This document shows positions 13,220-14,536 of a DNA stretch of 14,536 nucleotides, one piece after another. The notes under the pieces were generated by a model. It did not search any database, was not told the DNA's origin, and worked only from the letters and a program-made list of their open reading frames with translations. The stretch comes from Bacteroidota bacterium (GTDB taxonomy: Bacteria; Bacteroidota; Bacteroidia; Chitinophagales; Chitinophagaceae). The stretch is from the NCBI GenBank assembly GCA_023423015.1, contig JAFAGE010000006.1, positions 1-14,536 of the forward strand. Direction: 5' to 3'. Made by a program: the position numbers and the translations under genes. The number at the start of each line of letters is the position of its first letter. The first letter of the stretch is position 1.

Positions 13220-14212
13220 ATGAGAAAAGCTCTCAAAGTGATCGGTATTCTCGTGCTGATCCTGGTTGTTGTCGTAGCTGGCGCAGCCTTCTACGTAAAA
13301 ACATTCCTCCCCAATGTTGGAGAAGCTCCTGCACTGAAAATTGTTTCTACACCAGAAAAAGTTAAACGTGGCGAATACCTTGCCAATCACGTGATGGTGT
13401 GTATGGATTGCCACAGCGAAAGAAACTGGAACTATTTCGGAGGGCCAATGGAAACCGACAGCCTGGGGCGTGGTGGCGAAGTTTTTAATCGGGAAATGGG
13501 CTTTCCCGGGGTATTTTATTCAGCAAATATTACCCCGGCAGGGATAGGCGACTGGACAGACGGAGAAATTCTACGCGCAATTACCACCGGCGTAAGAAAA
13601 AATGGGAAACCGATCTTCCCTGTAATGCCGCACGCTAATTACGGTACGCTCGACCAGGAAGACATCGAAGCGGTAATCTGCTATCTGCGTACGTTAAAGC
13701 CTCTTGAATATAAGGTGCCGGAAAGTGAAATTGATTTTCCGATGAACTTTATTATCAATACAATCCCTAAAAAAGCTTCATTCAACAAACGTCCGGATAG
13801 TACGGACATCGTGGCATATGGCAAGTACATGATTACTGCTGCTTCCTGCGGCGAATGCCACACTCCTTTCGACAAAGGAAAATTCAATGAAGAGATGAGG
13901 CTTGCCGGTGGACGAGCTTTTGAAATGCCAGGCGGAACTCTTGTGACCGCAAATCTCACACCCGACCCGGCAACAGGAATCGGAAATTTGAGCAAGGAGG
14001 AATTCCTCGATCGTTTCCGCGCATACCGTGATTCAGCATACTCCCATCGGCCGGTAAATTTCATGACCGATTTTACTTCGATGATGCCATGGGCGGTGTA
14101 TGCAGGAATGTCGGATCACGACCTTGGTGCGATTTACGAATACCTGCGTACTTTAAAACCCATCAACCATAAAATCGAAAAGTGGACACCGCGTGCCGTT
14201 GCGCAGAAATAG
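13220..14212 (+). CDS. Membrane-anchored di-haem cytochrome c
   Basis: A 330-residue c-type cytochrome. Residues 5-24 are a hydrophobic signal anchor (LKVIGILVLILVVVVAGAAF). Two CxxCH haem-binding motifs follow: CMDCH at 61-65 and CGECH at 210-214. Probable distal Met ligands are M136 in FPVMPHANY and M288 or M289 in TSMMPW. The two haem domains end in near-identical helices, YLRTLKPLEYK (155-165) and YLRTLKPINHK (308-318), so the protein arose by internal duplication. Proteins of this type carry electrons in the periplasm, some of them from sugar or alcohol dehydrogenases. I start at the ATG at 13220; an upstream in-frame ATG at 13133 would overlap the divergent ABC gene and bury the signal anchor. 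It stops three bases before the convergent DUF1080 gene. Its electron partners are not in the window. Confidence 0.88.
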   Translation: MRKALKVIGILVLILVVVVAGAAFYVKTFLPNVGEAPALKIVSTPEKVKRGEYLANHVMVCMDCHSERNWNYFGGPMETDSLGRGGEVFNREMGFPGVFYSANITPAGIGDWTDGEILRAITTGVRKNGKPIFPVMPHANYGTLDQEDIEAVICYLRTLKPLEYKVPESEIDFPMNFIINTIPKKASFNKRPDSTDIVAYGKYMITAASCGECHTPFDKGKFNEEMRLAGGRAFEMPGGTLVTANLTPDPATGIGNLSKEEFLDRFRAYRDSAYSHRPVNFMTDFTSMMPWAVYAGMSDHDLGAIYEYLRTLKPINHKIEKWTPRAVAQK

Positions 14213-14215
14213 GAA

Positions 14216-14536
14216 TTACCTGTTTTTGATTTTCCTGATGCGGAGGTTCCTGAACTGATGTTTACCATTGGGTCGCCACGACGAAGACATATCGAATGCC
14301 TTCGCTGCAGCCGAATAGGTGGCAGACCAGTGTACCTGTAAACCGATCATCCCTTCTGTTGTACCGGTAATAAAATCATTCTCAGGTTGCGTAACGTCGT
14401 ACATCTGTACGCCATTTATCCAAAGGATTACGCGCGGAGTATCGCCTGTCATTCGGATACGGAAGTGATTCCAGTCGTTTGCTTTCCAAACGGAATCTTT
14501 CCCTGTTGCACTTGCAGGCCTTGATATTCCCAGCAT
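14216..14536 (-). CDS. DUF1080 / 3-keto-disaccharide hydrolase domain protein, C-terminal part (cut by window edge)
   Basis: The last 106 residues of a gene that continues beyond the right edge; the ATG at the very edge is probably internal. The segment matches the end of the DUF1080 concanavalin-like fold: WNHFRIRMTG (22-31), VILWINGVQMYDVTQP (36-51), GMIGLQVHW (62-70) and the terminal strand HQFRNLRIRKI (93-103). Family members include enzymes that split 3-keto-disaccharides and 3-keto-glycosides after oxidation of the sugar, usually in the periplasm or at the cell surface. The gene converges on the di-haem cytochrome c with a 3-base gap. The signal peptide and active site, if present, lie outside the window, so activity cannot be judged. 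Confidence 0.8.
   Translation of the reverse strand: MLGISRPASATGKDSVWKANDWNHFRIRMTGDTPRVILWINGVQMYDVTQPENDFITGTTEGMIGLQVHWSATYSAAAKAFDMSSSWRPNGKHQFRNLRIRKIKNR

Noticed and set aside
1..14536. Mobile element, CRISPR array, phage or defence island
   Set aside because: No transposase, integrase, regularly spaced direct repeats, terminal inverted repeats or nuclease/methylase genes were found; the RteC-domain gene alone does not indicate an element.

Overview
The window looks like chromosomal DNA of a Bacteroidota bacterium, most likely a member of the Chitinophagaceae or a close relative. The evidence is the protein families (an RteC-domain protein, a DUF1080 protein, a CBM9-like secreted protein, an 8-helix MacB/FtsX-type permease with no ATPase beside it, a CelD-type GH9 glycanase), a TTTG-N18-TAACTTTG promoter that fits the Bacteroidota sigma factor consensus, and the general absence of Shine-Dalgarno sequences. 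The family-level assignment is inference from gene content.

Layout from left to right: a NodB-like polysaccharide deacetylase (+); an acyl-ACP desaturase (-); a 594-base intergenic region holding a probable desaturase promoter, a pyrimidine-rich stretch and a possible 39-residue membrane peptide; a beta-carbonic anhydrase (+) with a perfect hairpin directly before its start codon; a secreted CBM9-like protein (-); a membrane-anchored alpha/beta hydrolase of the prolyl-iminopeptidase type (+); a large MacB/FtsX-type permease (-); an RteC-domain protein (-); a 98-residue protein of unknown function (-) with a clear promoter, a 16-bp palindrome and a degenerate 7-bp tandem repeat upstream; a secreted GH9 glycanase (-); a small glycine-rich membrane protein (+); an ABC exporter half-transporter (-); a membrane-anchored di-haem cytochrome c (+); and the 3' part of a DUF1080 (3-keto-disaccharide hydrolase type) gene (-) cut by the window edge.

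The genes do not form one pathway. Several act on glycans at the cell surface or in the periplasm (deacetylase, CBM9-like protein, GH9, DUF1080), and others are housekeeping or transport genes. The most striking organisational feature is that nearly every gene stands alone. All five convergent pairs meet with almost no space (14-base overlap, 0, 0, 7 and 3 bases), while divergent and tandem gaps are 75 to about 600 bases. Two of the abutting junctions share the same nine bases, TAATTATTC, in which the two stop codons lie side by side.

I see no CRISPR array, transposase, integrase, tRNA, rRNA or recognisable defence system. The most interesting unexplained signals are regulatory: the hairpin on the carbonic anhydrase start, the two palindromes in promoter regions, the heptamer repeat, a hairpin built into the end of the hydrolase coding sequence, and the possible small membrane peptide.
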